64,000 bases of DNA from Pacificimonas aurantium (GCF_020092905.1 NZ_JAGSGB010000001.1:992001-1056000); one strand, 5' to 3'; positions 1 to 9,148 are shown, counted from the first letter of the stretch. Program-made: numbers and translations. The notes: generated from the sequence alone by a model not told the origin.

Positions 1-331
1 TCCATTTGTAGAGCGAAGCCGCCGCCGGGCAGGAGATCGCGGTCAGGCCGGGGACGGGCACGCCAATATCGAGCAATTGGACGCCGTCGTCGAAACCGCA
101 ACCCTCGGTCGTACGACGGGGCGGCAGGGGCCGGTATTCGATCGGAAGACGGTCGAGGCTGGCATAGCAGGCGGGTGCAGGTGCACCGGATGGCGGCGGA
201 GTGTCGGCGGGCCGGTCGACGGGGGGCTGCGATCGCACAACGGGTCGCGGCCCGGCGCAGGCGCTGGCCAGGGCGACAAGCGCTACGGTGAGAACAAGGC
301 CGGGGGCCGGACGCATCGAAAGAGACCGCAT
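1..331 (-). CDS. Extensin-like (Extensin_C) family lipoprotein, 3' part missing
   Basis: The frame runs from ATG at 331 (or an in-frame ATG at 316) to the window edge without a stop, so only about 110 N-terminal residues are visible. A hydrophobic signal segment ends in LASAC, which could be a lipobox. A Pro-rich linker follows, then CYASLDRLPIEYRPL and GCGFDDGVQL. These match the opening of the extensin-like C-terminal domain family of proteobacteria, as I remember it. The family's biochemical role is not established; the protein is probably a periplasmic or outer-membrane-anchored cell-envelope protein. It is divergent from serC. The two possible starts differ by five residues. Confidence 0.75.
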   Translation of the reverse strand, partial: MRSLSMRPAPGLVLTVALVALASACAGPRPVVRSQPPVDRPADTPPPSGAPAPACYASLDRLPIEYRPLPPRRTTEGCGFDDGVQLLDIGVPVPGLTAISCPAAASLYKW

Positions 332-498
332 GTCCGCTCGATAGAATGGAGAGGCGCCGACGTCATCTGCTTGCTGCATCTGCTTGGGGGCTGCGGAACC
401 CGCGCCGGGCTCCATTCGTCGATTTGGGGAATGCGAGCACGCGCCCGTTTCCGCCCGTCATGCCTCCGTCCAGCCTTTGGATGTCTCGAAAGGAACAT

Positions 499-526
499 TT
501 GACTCGCGGACTGCCGACCCTAATTG
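499..526 (+). promoter_or_regulatory. Possible sigma-70 promoter of serC
   Basis: TTGACT (499-504) and TAATTG (521-526) are separated by 16 bp and lie about 60 bp upstream of the serC start. The match is moderate and was judged by eye only. Nothing else was recognised in the 253-bp gap between the extensin-like gene and serC. Confidence 0.35.
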
Positions 527-584
527 CGGCGGCGGGCCACGCCGTCCCAACGCGGCGCGCGCTCTCTGTAAGGAGAGAATATCA

Positions 585-1748
585 GTGTCTAATGAACCCA
601 CGCTCAAACCCGAGCGCCCCTTTTTCTCGTCCGGTCCCACGGCAAAGTTCCCGGGCTGGTCCCTAGATAAGCTGAAGACCGAATCGCTCGGCCGGTCGCA
701 TCGGTCGAAGATCGGCAAGGCGCGTCTGAAATATGCCATCGACCTCAGCCGGGAGCTTCTCGGCGTCCCCGACGACTATCTCGTCGGTATCCTGCCGGCT
801 TCCGATACCGGCGCGCTGGAATGCGCGATGTGGACCATGCTCGGCCCGCAGCCCGCGACGGTCGCAGCCTGGGAAAGCTTCGGCAACGTATGGATCCAAG
901 ACGCCGTCAAGCAGCTCAAGCTGAAAAACCTCACCGCTCTCGATGCCGACTATGGCGAAATTCCGGATCTGGCATCCATTCCCCAGGATAACGACGTGGT
1001 CTTCACCTGGAACGGGACGACGTCGGGCGCGCGCATTCCGAATACCGACTGGCTTGAGTCCGGACGTTCCGGCGTGACGATCAACGACGCCACGTCTGCC
1101 ATCTTCGCGCAGGAGATGGACTGGCCGAAGCTCGATGCCACGACCTATTCCTGGCAGAAGGTCATGGGGTCCGAGGCCCAGCACGGCATGCTGATCCTGT
1201 CGCCGAAGGCTATCGAGCGTATCGAGAGCTACGACCCCGACTGGCCGTTGCCCAAGCTGTTCCGCCTGAAGAAGGGTGGCAAGATCAACCAGGGCATCTT
1301 CGAAGGAGCGACGATCAACACGCCTTCGCTGCTCGCGACCGAAGACTATATCGCCGCGCTTGAGTGGGCGAAGTCGATCGGCGGCCGCCAGGCGATGTTC
1401 GAGCGGGCGAATGAAAACGCGCGCATCCTCGAAGCGTGGATCGAAGCGACACCCTGGATCAGCAACATGGTCTCCGATCCGGCAAAGCGTACCAATACCG
1501 GCGTCTGCATGGTCTTTGGCGGCGACTGGTACGAATCGCTGTCCGACGAGGACAAGGCCGGCGTTCCGAAGAAGATCGTCTCGATGCTAGAAGAACGCGG
1601 CGTCGGCTATGACTTCAACGGCTATCGCGACGCGCCGCCGTCGCTGCGCATCTGGTGCGGCGGCACGGTCGACGCCGAAGATGTGAAGCGCCTGCTGCCC
1701 TGGATCGAATGGGCCTTCGAAGAAGTGAAGGCTTCGCACGCAAACTGA
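585..1748 (+). CDS. serC: Phosphoserine aminotransferase
   Basis: Converts 3-phosphohydroxypyruvate and glutamate to phosphoserine and 2-oxoglutarate in the cytosol, the second step of serine synthesis. The product is 387 aa, normal for the alphaproteobacterial form. The PLP lysine is probably K192 in TYSWQKVMGSEAQHG. The start is taken as GTG at 585 because AGGAG (571-575) lies 9 nt upstream and homology begins with SNEPTLKPERPFFSSGPTAKFPGW. Longer in-frame extensions upstream are not conserved-looking. serA follows 112 bp downstream, so the two consecutive pathway enzymes are probably co-expressed. Confidence 0.96.
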   Translation: MSNEPTLKPERPFFSSGPTAKFPGWSLDKLKTESLGRSHRSKIGKARLKYAIDLSRELLGVPDDYLVGILPASDTGALECAMWTMLGPQPATVAAWESFGNVWIQDAVKQLKLKNLTALDADYGEIPDLASIPQDNDVVFTWNGTTSGARIPNTDWLESGRSGVTINDATSAIFAQEMDWPKLDATTYSWQKVMGSEAQHGMLILSPKAIERIESYDPDWPLPKLFRLKKGGKINQGIFEGATINTPSLLATEDYIAALEWAKSIGGRQAMFERANENARILEAWIEATPWISNMVSDPAKRTNTGVCMVFGGDWYESLSDEDKAGVPKKIVSMLEERGVGYDFNGYRDAPPSLRIWCGGTVDAEDVKRLLPWIEWAFEEVKASHAN

Positions 1749-1751
1749 TTA

Positions 1752-1834
1752 GTCATTCCGGCGGCAGCCGGGCGGAGCGGGCGAACGGGTATCTTTCCTT
1801 TCGCCACCCGGCCCGCGAGCTGCGCCGGAATGAC
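1752..1834. repeat. REP-like long inverted repeat between serC and serA
   Basis: GTCATTCCGGCG (1752-1763) is a perfect 12-bp inverted match to CGCCGGAATGAC (1823-1834). Further imperfect pairing lies inside it (CAGC with GCTG, CGGGC with GCCCG). The GTCATTCCGGCG end looks like extragenic palindromes common in alphaproteobacteria. It may act as the serC terminator or a stabilising 3' hairpin. Its right arm overlaps the left arm of the serA leader hairpin. Confidence 0.75.
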
Positions 1835-1862
1835 GAAAATCTTGATTGGAGATTTTCGTCAT
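1830..1862 (+). promoter_or_regulatory. serA leader hairpin that includes the start codon
   Basis: ATGACGAAAATC (1830-1841) pairs perfectly with GATTTTCGTCAT (1851-1862) around a 9-nt loop. The right arm contains the A and T of the serA start codon (1861-1863). The Shine-Dalgarno GGAG (1848-1851) lies in the loop and at the stem edge. If formed in the mRNA, it would hide the start. Positions 1830-1834 are shared with the upstream repeat, so the two hairpins exclude each other. The sequence is direct observation; regulation is inference. Confidence 0.6.
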
Positions 1863-3438
1863 GCCCAAGGTTCTGATTTCCGACAAAATGTCCCCGAAAG
1901 CCGCCGAGGTGTTCCGCAATCGCGGGATCGAGGTGGACGAAAAGCCCGGCCTCAGCCCCGAAGAGCTGAAGGCGATCATCGGCGAGTATGACGGCCTCGC
2001 CGTCCGTTCCGCCACGAAGCCGAACGAGGACATCCTCTCGGCCGCCGACAATATGAAGGTCATCGGCCGCGCCGGCATCGGCGTGGACAATATCGACATG
2101 AACGCCGCCTCCGCGCGCGGTATCGTCGTCATGAATACGCCGTTCGGCAATTCCATCACCACCGCCGAACACGCCATTGCGCTGATGTTCGCGGTTGCAC
2201 GTCAGTTGCCCGAGGCCGACGCCTCGACCCAGGCCGGCAAGTGGGAAAAGTCCCGCTTCATGGGCGTCGAAGTGACCGGCAAGACGCTGGGGCTCATCGG
2301 TGCGGGCAATATCGGCTCCATCGTCGCCAGCCGCGCGCTTGGCCTTCGAATGAAGGTCATTGCCTATGACCCCTTCCTGACCGAGGAGCGCGCGCAGGAG
2401 CTGGGCATTCGCAAGGGTACGCTGGACGAGGTGCTGGCCCAGGCCGACTTCATCACCCTGCACACGCCGCTGACAGACCAGACCCGCAACATCCTCAGCC
2501 GCGGGAATCTGGAGAAGACCAAGAAGGGTGTGCGCATCGTCAACTGCGCGCGCGGCGGCCTTATCGACGAGGCGGCGCTGAAGGACCTCCTCGAATCCGG
2601 CCATGTCGCGGGCGCGGCGCTCGACGTGTTCGCCGAGGAGCCGGCCAAGGAAAACCCGCTGTTCGGCACGCCCGGTTTCGTCGCGACGCCGCATCTCGGT
2701 GCGTCGACGACCGAGGCGCAGGTGAATGTTGCCATCCAGGTGGCCGAGCAGATGTCCGACTATCTGCTGTCGGGCGCCGTCACCAACGCGCTCAACACGC
2801 CATCGGTAAGTGCCGAGGATGCACCGAAGCTGAAGCCCTACATGGTTCTTGCCGAGAAGCTGGGTCTGCTTGCCGGCCAGCTGATCGAAGAAGGTCTGTC
2901 CAAGGTCACGGTCGAGGCCGAGGGCGCGTTGTCGGAGCTGAACCTGAAACCGATCACCTCCGCTGTCCTGGCGGGCCTGCTGCGGCCGATGTCGGATTCG
3001 GTGAACATGGTGAACGCGCCGGTGCTTGCGCGCGATCGCGGCATCGACATCGCCGAGGTCCGGCACGAGCGCGAGGGCGACTATCACACCCTTCTCCGCC
3101 TGACGGTCGAAACCTCGAAGGGTGCCCGCTCCATCGCCGGCACATTGTTCGGCGAGAACAACCCGCGCCTCGTCGAACTGTTCGGCATCGGCATGGAAGC
3201 CGAACTGTCCGGCCAGATGCTCTATGTCGAAAACGCTGACAAGCCGGGCTTTATCGGAGCCGTCGGCTCGACCCTGGGTAAGGCGGACATCAACATCGGC
3301 ACGTTCAATCTCGGACGTCGCGGCGGCGGCGGCGAGGCGATCATGCTAGTGTCCGTCGACGGAGAGATTTCCGAACCTCTGCTGTGGGACATCTGCCGTC
3401 TCGAAGGCGTCCAGGACGTGAAAGCGCTGCGATTTTGA
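1861..3438 (+). CDS. serA: D-3-phosphoglycerate dehydrogenase
   Basis: First enzyme of the phosphorylated serine pathway, oxidising 3-phosphoglycerate with NAD+. The product is 525 aa, typical for the long form: N-terminal substrate/NAD region (GLIGAGNIGS nucleotide-binding loop, catalytic HLGAST histidine region near residue 280), an allosteric substrate-binding domain, and a C-terminal ACT domain (ENADKPGFIGAVGSTLGKAD) that normally mediates serine feedback. The start is ATG 1861 with GGAG at 1848-1851; an in-frame TTG at 1846 is less likely. The hisZ start overlaps its stop. Confidence 0.97.
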   Translation: MPKVLISDKMSPKAAEVFRNRGIEVDEKPGLSPEELKAIIGEYDGLAVRSATKPNEDILSAADNMKVIGRAGIGVDNIDMNAASARGIVVMNTPFGNSITTAEHAIALMFAVARQLPEADASTQAGKWEKSRFMGVEVTGKTLGLIGAGNIGSIVASRALGLRMKVIAYDPFLTEERAQELGIRKGTLDEVLAQADFITLHTPLTDQTRNILSRGNLEKTKKGVRIVNCARGGLIDEAALKDLLESGHVAGAALDVFAEEPAKENPLFGTPGFVATPHLGASTTEAQVNVAIQVAEQMSDYLLSGAVTNALNTPSVSAEDAPKLKPYMVLAEKLGLLAGQLIEEGLSKVTVEAEGALSELNLKPITSAVLAGLLRPMSDSVNMVNAPVLARDRGIDIAEVRHEREGDYHTLLRLTVETSKGARSIAGTLFGENNPRLVELFGIGMEAELSGQMLYVENADKPGFIGAVGSTLGKADINIGTFNLGRRGGGGEAIMLVSVDGEISEPLLWDICRLEGVQDVKALRF

Positions 3439-4556
3439 ACGAGCGCGCGGACCCGATCGCCCTCGGGTTGCTGCCCGAGGGATTCCGTGACCGGCTCCCG
3501 CCCAGGGCGGGAGCCGCAATGCGGCTTACCACCGAAATGCTGGAGGCGATCCGGCCGCACGGTTACGACCGCGTCTCGCCTCCCCTTGTCGAGTTCGAGG
3601 ACAGCCTCGTCTCTCGGCTTGCCGGTACGCAGGCCCAGGACCTGGTGCGCCTGATCGACCCGCTGTCTCAGCGTACGCTGGCGCTACGACCCGATATTAC
3701 GGCCCAGGTGGGCCGCATCGCAGCCACGCGTATGGCGCATCGGCCCCGGCCCGTCCGCCTGGCCTATGCAGGCCCGGTGCTCTGGGTCCGCAGCCGACAG
3801 GTCAGTTCGGCGCGCGAGTCGATGCAGCTTGGCGCCGAACTGATCGGCAGCGACCACCTGCGCGCCGTCGAGGAGGTGCTGATGGTGGCGCTGGAGGCGC
3901 TGACGGCGAGCGGGGCGAGCGGCATTTCGGTTGACCTCACCCTGCCGTCGCTGGTCGACGAACTGGCGGAAACACGCTGGCCCGTCGCCGATCTTGCAGC
4001 TGTGAAGGCGGCGCTCGACGGAAAGGACCAGGCGGCGCTCCTCGCCGCGGACGGCGGAGACTATGCTTTCCTGATCGATGCTGCCGGGCCGGTGGGCCGG
4101 TCGCTGGCGCGGCTGCGCGCTGCCGATATGGGCGCGAACTTCGATGCGCGGCTGCAGGCTGCCGAATCGCTTGCAGATCTAGCTGGACGCTACGGCGCGG
4201 TCTCGCTCGACCCCACCGAGAGGCTGGGCTTCGAGTATCAGAGCTGGGCTGGCTTCAGCCTTTATGCCGAGGGCGTCGCCGGCGAGATCGGCCGCGGCGG
4301 AACCTATACGATCCGCCATCCGGACGGCAGCGAGGAGCCGGCGGTGGGGTTTTCCCTTTATGTCGATCCGTTGGTCGAAGCCGGTCTCGGCAGTCTCGAC
4401 ACGCCGCGTATCTTCCTGCCGCTGGGTACCGGCTCCGAAGTCGGAAGCCAGCTTCGCGCGGACGGATGGGTCACGGTAGCTGCGCTGTTCGATGAGGACA
4501 CTGCCGAAGCCAATGCCTGTACCCATGTCTGGGACGGCGCACCAAAGGCACTGTGA
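3435..4556 (+). CDS. hisZ: ATP phosphoribosyltransferase regulatory subunit
   Basis: A HisRS-like paralogue that acts as the regulatory partner of short-form HisG at the first step of histidine synthesis. About 373 aa. It has the class II synthetase-like core (LRPDITAQVGRIAATR, LAYAGPVLW, GFEYQSWAGFSLY) but no anticodon-binding domain. No ATG fits; TTG at 3435 overlaps the serA stop (TTGA), giving translational coupling, and homology starts soon after (LPEGFRDRLPPRAGAA). hisG is not in the window. The serA-hisZ-purA order is a sphingomonad-type arrangement. Confidence 0.9.
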   Translation: MNERADPIALGLLPEGFRDRLPPRAGAAMRLTTEMLEAIRPHGYDRVSPPLVEFEDSLVSRLAGTQAQDLVRLIDPLSQRTLALRPDITAQVGRIAATRMAHRPRPVRLAYAGPVLWVRSRQVSSARESMQLGAELIGSDHLRAVEEVLMVALEALTASGASGISVDLTLPSLVDELAETRWPVADLAAVKAALDGKDQAALLAADGGDYAFLIDAAGPVGRSLARLRAADMGANFDARLQAAESLADLAGRYGAVSLDPTERLGFEYQSWAGFSLYAEGVAGEIGRGGTYTIRHPDGSEEPAVGFSLYVDPLVEAGLGSLDTPRIFLPLGTGSEVGSQLRADGWVTVAALFDEDTAEANACTHVWDGAPKAL

Positions 4557-4566
4557 AGCCCTCGCC

Positions 4567-4701
4567 ATGACCGAAGAGGAAGCAGAAGAACTCCGCCGGA
4601 CGGCGCAAAAGGCTTCCAGTATTTCGACGGTCGCCATCTTCGTTGCTGCGGCGGCGCTCGCGCTCGCGATTCTCGGCCTGTTCATGCCGCTCTCGCTGTA
4701 A
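4567..4701 (+). CDS. Small single-span membrane protein
   Basis: A 44-aa product starting MTEEEAEELRRTAQK, followed by one hydrophobic stretch (STVAIFVAAAALALAILGL) ending close to the C-terminus. It begins 10 nt after the hisZ stop in the same direction, so it is probably co-transcribed with hisZ. Function unknown. The acidic N-terminal helix plus one transmembrane segment is coherent for a real microprotein. It converges with the aldo/keto reductase gene, whose stop is at 4709. Confidence 0.6.
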   Translation: MTEEEAEELRRTAQKASSISTVAIFVAAAALALAILGLFMPLSL

Positions 4702-4708
4702 AGGGCGA

Positions 4709-5515
4709 CTAACCGAAGCTGCCCGGCTCGGGGCCGATGCGCCCATTCTGATCGTCGAGCTCGTCGATCCGCGCCATCTGCTCTTCGCTCAGTTCGAAGG
4801 AGAGGGCGGTGAAGTTTGCCTGCATATGGTCTGGCTTGGACGCCTTCGGAATCGGCGACAGACCGTGTTGAAGGTGCCAGCGCAGAACGACCGCGGACGC
4901 GGGCTGCCCCGTTTCGGCTGCGATGTCGGAAATAACCGCCTCACTTAGGCCCGCACCCTGGCCGAGCGGTGACCAGCTTTGTGTAATGATGCCCAGATCC
5001 TTATGTCGCCGCCGCAGCGCGTGCTGCTGGAAGGCGGGGTGAAGCTCGATCTGGTTCACGGCCGGGGTCACGCCGGTTTCCGTTATGATACGGGCAAGGT
5101 CTTCCTCGCGGAAATTCGAGACCCCGATGGACTTGGCCTTGCCCGCTTCCCGCAGCTCGATGAAGGCCTTCCACGTCTCGACGTAGAGATCCTGCTTCGG
5201 GCACGGCCAATGGATCAGCAGCAGGTCGACGCTGTCACGCCCCAAGCGGCTCAGCGACTTCTCGAACGCCTTCTTCGCCCGCTCGAAACCCTGGCTCTCG
5301 TTCCAGACCTTTGTGGTCAGGAAGGCGTCCGAATCCTGCAGCGCCGTTCCGACGCCTTGCTCGTTTCCATAGACGGCCGCGGTGTCGACCAGGTCATAGC
5401 CGATCCCGAGGGCGCTCCGGACGGCATCGGGGGCTGCATCATCGTCGATCTTGTAGGTGCCGAAGCCGAGCTGCGGCATGCGGCGTCCGTCATTGAGCGT
5501 CAACGTCTGTATCAT
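4709..5515 (-). CDS. Aldo/keto reductase
   Basis: NADPH-dependent carbonyl reductase of the AKR superfamily, 268 aa. The catalytic tetrad is visible: D44 (DLVDTAAVYGN), Y49, K69 (TTKVW) and H102 (LLIHWP). Later come the GVSNF, NQIELHP and IPKASKPDH cofactor-binding motifs. It resembles the 2,5-diketo-gluconate reductase/AKR5-like group, but the physiological substrate cannot be told from sequence. ATG at 5515 is chosen because homology begins at MIQTLTLNDGRRMPQLGFGTY; a 14-residue upstream extension in frame is not conserved-looking. Divergent from purA. Confidence 0.9.
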   Translation of the reverse strand: MIQTLTLNDGRRMPQLGFGTYKIDDDAAPDAVRSALGIGYDLVDTAAVYGNEQGVGTALQDSDAFLTTKVWNESQGFERAKKAFEKSLSRLGRDSVDLLLIHWPCPKQDLYVETWKAFIELREAGKAKSIGVSNFREEDLARIITETGVTPAVNQIELHPAFQQHALRRRHKDLGIITQSWSPLGQGAGLSEAVISDIAAETGQPASAVVLRWHLQHGLSPIPKASKPDHMQANFTALSFELSEEQMARIDELDDQNGRIGPEPGSFG

Positions 5516-5660
5516 GTGTATATCTGTGTCCTGCCTAGTTCGATTCCCCCGATTCAACGCGCCGCCCGCCGCGTCCGATCCGGCTTCCGCGCTTGCGCTC
5601 CGGCCCTCTGCGGCCTAGCCCGCTCCCGCAGCCCGCAGCGGGCAGAAACGAAGGATTTTC

Positions 5661-6950
5661 ATGAGCAACGTTACCGTCATCGGCGCGCAGTGGGGCGACG
5701 AAGGCAAGGGGAAGATCGTCGACTGGTTGTCGGCCCGCGCGGATGTGGTCGTCCGGTTTCAGGGTGGCCACAATGCCGGGCACACGCTGGTGGTCGGGGA
5801 CCAGACCTACAAGCTCAGCCTGCTCCCCTCAGGTATCGTGCGCGGGACGCTGTCGGTCATCGGCAACGGGGTCGTGCTCGACCCCTGGGCGCTCGCTTCG
5901 GAAATCGAGAAGCTGCAGGGCCAGGGCGTCACGATCACACCCGACAATTTTCGGGTGTCCGAAACCTGTCCCCTGATTTTGCCCTTTCACCGGGACCTAG
6001 ATGCGCTGCGTGAGGATGCGTCGGGCGTCGGCAAGATCGGCACCACCCGCCGCGGTATCGGCCCGGCCTACGAGGACAAGGTCGGCCGCCGGGCGCTTCG
6101 CATTGCGGATCTTGCCGATCCCGCGCGGGCGGAACGGCAGCTCGACCGCATCGAGGCGCACCACAACGCCCTGCGTGCGGGCTTCGGTGAGCCGCCTATC
6201 GACCGCGCCCGGCTGCTTGAGGATCTGAGAGAGATCGCGCCGAAGGTACTGCCCTATGCAGCGCCTGTCTGGCACGACCTTGCGAAGGCGCGCGGCGAAG
6301 GGAAGCGCATCCTGTTCGAGGGGGCGCAGGGCGTGCTGCTCGACGTCGATCACGGCACCTATCCCTTCGTCACCAGTTCGAACACAGTTGCCGGAACGGC
6401 GGCGAGCGGATCCGGCTTGGGGCCGGGCGCGGCTGGCTATGTGCTCGGAATCGTCAAGGCGTACACGACGCGCGTTGGCTCCGGGCCCTTTCCGACCGAG
6501 CTGGAAGACGAGGTCGGAAGGCGCCTTGGCGAACGCGGGCATGAATTCGGCACCGTCACCGGTCGCCAGCGGCGGTGCGGCTGGTTCGATGCTGCCCTGG
6601 TAAGACAGTCGATGGTCGTCTCGGGCGTGACCGGGATCGCACTGACGAAGCTCGATGTGCTTGACGGTTTCGAGACGTTGAAGATCGGCGTCGGTTACGA
6701 CGTCAACGGCACCCACTACGACTATCTGCCTGCCAGTCCGGAAGACCAGCTCGCCGCGATACCGGTCTATGAAGAGATCGAGGGCTGGAGCGAGTCCACT
6801 GTCGGGGCGAGGCGCTGGGCCGATCTTCCGGCGCAGGCGATCAAATATATTCGCCGCATCGAAGAGCTGATCGGTGTACCTGTGGCGCTGGTTTCGACCA
6901 GTCCCGAGCGCGAGGATACGATCCTAGTTACCGATCCGTTCGCAGGCTGA
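5661..6950 (+). CDS. purA: Adenylosuccinate synthetase
   Basis: GTP-dependent condensation of IMP and aspartate to adenylosuccinate, the first committed step to AMP. 429 aa, the normal length. The N-terminal GDEGKGK loop is at residues 12-18, the catalytic D13 and H41 (GGHNAGHT) are present, and the middle has [22 protein letters not shown]. The ATG at 5661 has a GAAGGA ribosome site 9 nt upstream. Confidence 0.98.
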   Translation: MSNVTVIGAQWGDEGKGKIVDWLSARADVVVRFQGGHNAGHTLVVGDQTYKLSLLPSGIVRGTLSVIGNGVVLDPWALASEIEKLQGQGVTITPDNFRVSETCPLILPFHRDLDALREDASGVGKIGTTRRGIGPAYEDKVGRRALRIADLADPARAERQLDRIEAHHNALRAGFGEPPIDRARLLEDLREIAPKVLPYAAPVWHDLAKARGEGKRILFEGAQGVLLDVDHGTYPFVTSSNTVAGTAASGSGLGPGAAGYVLGIVKAYTTRVGSGPFPTELEDEVGRRLGERGHEFGTVTGRQRRCGWFDAALVRQSMVVSGVTGIALTKLDVLDGFETLKIGVGYDVNGTHYDYLPASPEDQLAAIPVYEEIEGWSESTVGARRWADLPAQAIKYIRRIEELIGVPVALVSTSPEREDTILVTDPFAG

Positions 6951-6964
6951 CAGTAGGATGCCAG

Positions 6965-6980
6965 GCGCGCTTTAGCGCGC
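6965..6980. terminator. Short GC hairpin between convergent purA and flavodoxin-like gene
   Basis: GCGCGC-TTTA-GCGCGC is a perfect 6-bp hairpin with a 4-nt loop, sitting in the 31-bp gap between two convergent genes. It has no long T-run, so it is a weak candidate for a bidirectional terminator. Confidence 0.4.
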
Positions 6981-6981
6981 T

Positions 6982-7470
6982 TCAGAAAACTCCCATAGCC
7001 AGGCCTGCGGCTAGCGCCTGTCCCATTTCGGCGCAGCGGTCGAGGTCCGCCTGAGCGATCGTCTTGTCGGCGAGAATCTTCTCTTTCGAGTCGGCGTGAG
7101 TGCAGATGATGATCGGCTCCGCTACCGGTTTCAGCCGCCAACCCTTCGCAATGCGCGCCGTCTGCTTCACGGCATTCTCGCCGTCCGAGCCCGCGCAGAC
7201 CATCTGCGCATATGGCCGCCCGTCCAGCTTACCGAGCACGGGATAGTAGCTGCGATCATAGAAATCCTTCATCACGCCGGCAATGGCGGCGAGATTCTCA
7301 GGCGCGGCGAACAGATAGCCGTCCGCCGCGAGCAGCTCGTCCGGTCCGGCATTTTCCGCCTGCACAAGGAGGGCTTCGGTCTCCTCCTTGTCTGCAGCCT
7401 CGAAGGCGGCCCGAGCCATCTGCGCGGTTCCGCCGGTCTTCGAATGATAGACGATCAGAAGCCGAGGCAT
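6982..7470 (-). CDS. Flavodoxin-like NAD(P)H oxidoreductase family protein
   Basis: A 162-aa protein with a flavodoxin-type N-terminus (LLIVYHSKTGGTAQMA, the FMN phosphate loop). The second flavin-contact region follows (GYLFAAPENLAAIAGVMKDF) and then a DRSYYPVLGKLDGRPYA segment. It probably binds FMN and carries electrons or reduces a small substrate. Partner unknown. It lies just downstream (38 nt) of the acyl-CoA dehydrogenase gene in the same direction, so an operon is likely, though a shared function is only suggested. Confidence 0.8.
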   Translation of the reverse strand: MPRLLIVYHSKTGGTAQMARAAFEAADKEETEALLVQAENAGPDELLAADGYLFAAPENLAAIAGVMKDFYDRSYYPVLGKLDGRPYAQMVCAGSDGENAVKQTARIAKGWRLKPVAEPIIICTHADSKEKILADKTIAQADLDRCAEMGQALAAGLAMGVF

Positions 7471-7508
7471 GGGCTGGCTCTACGCAGCTAGCCAATGCCT
7501 TGCCAGAC

Positions 7509-8858
7509 TCACTTTGGCGCAGCCCCCATGCGCGGCCGGATCTGGGAGACCTTGTGATCGACCTCCGAATAGTCGACGTCCGACAGCTCTTTCCGTTTGG
7601 GGCCGAGATAGCCGAACAGATAGGCGCCCACCTTGCGCATCTGGATTTCCTCGGCGCCCTCGGTGATGCGGTAGCGGCGGTGGTGGCGGTAGATGTGCTC
7701 GAACGGCTTGTGGCGGGAATAGCCAAGGCCGCCATGCACCTGGATGGCACGGTCGGCGGCTTCACAGCAAAGCCGGTTCGCCCAGTAATTGCACATCGAC
7801 ACCTTGTCGGAGATCTGCTTCTCGATCTCCACATGGGGCAGGTTGTCCATGTCCCATGCGGTCTTGCGGATCAGCCAGCGCAGCATTTCGGCCTGGGTGG
7901 ACAGCTCGACCAGCGGGAACTGAATGGCCTGGTTGCGTGACAGCTCCTGCCCGAACGGCTTTCGCGCGCGGGCATATTTCACGCTTTCCTCGATACAATA
8001 GACCGCCGCGCCTAGCGAGGAGGCGGCCTGCCGGATGCGGTTCTGGTGAACGAAACTCTGGGCAATGGCGAGGCCGCCGTCGAGCGGGCCGAGAAGCGCC
8101 GTTTCCGGCACCCAGACTCCCGGGATCGTAACCCGCGGATGGTCGGTGGGCATATTGTAGGTCCACAGATACTCGTCGACTTCGATCTGGTCTGCGGGCA
8201 CCAACAGGCAGCTGATTCCGCGCGCATCGCCGTCCTTGCCGGAAGTGCGCGCGAAGACGGCACAGTGCGTTGCGACGTGCATGCCCGTCGTCCACATCTT
8301 CTCGCCCTTCACCAGATAGCCGGGCGTTCCGTCGCGCTCCTCCGGAGTGGCGGTCGTCTCCATATGAGTGGCGTCGGAGCCGTGATGCGGCTCGGTCAGG
8401 CCAAAGGCCACGCGCCGGGAGCCGTCGAACCCGCCTTGAATGAATTCTTTCTTCTGCTCCTCGGACCCGAACTGTTCGTACATCTCGACGAACGGGAAGT
8501 TGCCAACGACCGAATGCTCGTTTTGCAGGTCGTTGTGGAGGCCCAGCCCCTTCGCGGCGAGATATTCGCGAATGACGGCCATCCACAGATGCGATCCGCC
8601 CTGGCCGCCGAACTTTTCCGGCGCGGAAAATCGCCAGAAGCCGGCCTCGTCGGCCTTGCGCGTGGCCTTCCTGAGCAGTTGCTCCCACTCCGGACGCGGC
8701 AAGCCGTCATTGTCGAAATCGGTGCGCGCCCATTCGCGCCGGTGGTCGAAAAAACGATCATTGTCGTCTTCCTCTTCGAGCGGTTTGATTTCCGCGTCGA
8801 TGAAGTCGTCCAGCTTCTTCAGATAGTCCGTCAGTTCTGCCGGTAGCGCGAAGTCCAT
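7509..8858 (-). CDS. Acyl-CoA dehydrogenase family protein (ACAD10/11-like)
   Basis: FAD-dependent dehydrogenase of 449 aa with the three ACAD regions. The N-terminal helical domain is followed by a middle beta-domain (VAFGLTEPHHGSDATH, GEKMWTTGMHVATH) and a C-terminal helical bundle (RKPFGQELSRNQAIQFPLVEL, QVHGGLGYSRHKPFEHIYRHHRRYRITEG). The length and the TEPHHGSDAT motif recall ACAD10/11-type enzymes. The start is ATG 8858, preceded by GGGAGAG; the frame stays open upstream without homology. Substrate unknown. Confidence 0.9.
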   Translation of the reverse strand: MDFALPAELTDYLKKLDDFIDAEIKPLEEEDDNDRFFDHRREWARTDFDNDGLPRPEWEQLLRKATRKADEAGFWRFSAPEKFGGQGGSHLWMAVIREYLAAKGLGLHNDLQNEHSVVGNFPFVEMYEQFGSEEQKKEFIQGGFDGSRRVAFGLTEPHHGSDATHMETTATPEERDGTPGYLVKGEKMWTTGMHVATHCAVFARTSGKDGDARGISCLLVPADQIEVDEYLWTYNMPTDHPRVTIPGVWVPETALLGPLDGGLAIAQSFVHQNRIRQAASSLGAAVYCIEESVKYARARKPFGQELSRNQAIQFPLVELSTQAEMLRWLIRKTAWDMDNLPHVEIEKQISDKVSMCNYWANRLCCEAADRAIQVHGGLGYSRHKPFEHIYRHHRRYRITEGAEEIQMRKVGAYLFGYLGPKRKELSDVDYSEVDHKVSQIRPRMGAAPK

Positions 8859-8968
8859 GGTCAATCTCTCCCTGTTATCGGGCGACCATGAGCGTGTGCG
8901 TGGCCCCGGTCCACGCATCAGATTAACAGGGTTGTGAGGAGGCCAGTCGGCGCGTCTTTCCGACCGGC

Positions 8969-9148
8969 TCAGTTCCAACTGGTCTTGCTGCCGGGCGGGA
9001 GACCCTTTTCGTCTTCCTGAACCTCATCGACGCTCTCGCCGGGATTTTCGGTCTCGCGCTTCAGTTCCTCGTTCGGCCGCTGCGCATCCTCGTCTTCGGC
9101 AGGCTCGACTTCGGGCGGGCTTTCAGGTGGTTTCCGATTGTCGGTCAT
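8969..9148 (-). CDS. Small acidic hydrophilic protein, probable general stress gene
   Basis: A 59-aa protein, MTDNRKPPESPPEVEPAED to SKTSWN, rich in Glu, Asp, Pro and Lys, with no hydrophobic segment and probably disordered. ATG 9148 is chosen because the region upstream lacks such composition and carries a promoter-like sequence at 9174-9199. No family recognised with certainty. Composition and promoter resemble the small hydrophilic gene at 44647. The inferred role is a cytosolic stress-protective or unstructured protein. Confidence 0.65.
   Translation of the reverse strand: MTDNRKPPESPPEVEPAEDEDAQRPNEELKRETENPGESVDEVQEDEKGLPPGSKTSWN

Noticed and set aside
8871-8931. CCTGTTATC and GATTAACAGG upstream of the acyl-CoA dehydrogenase at 7509-8858
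   Set aside because: The arms are imperfect and about 46 bp apart; judged chance rather than an operator or hairpin.
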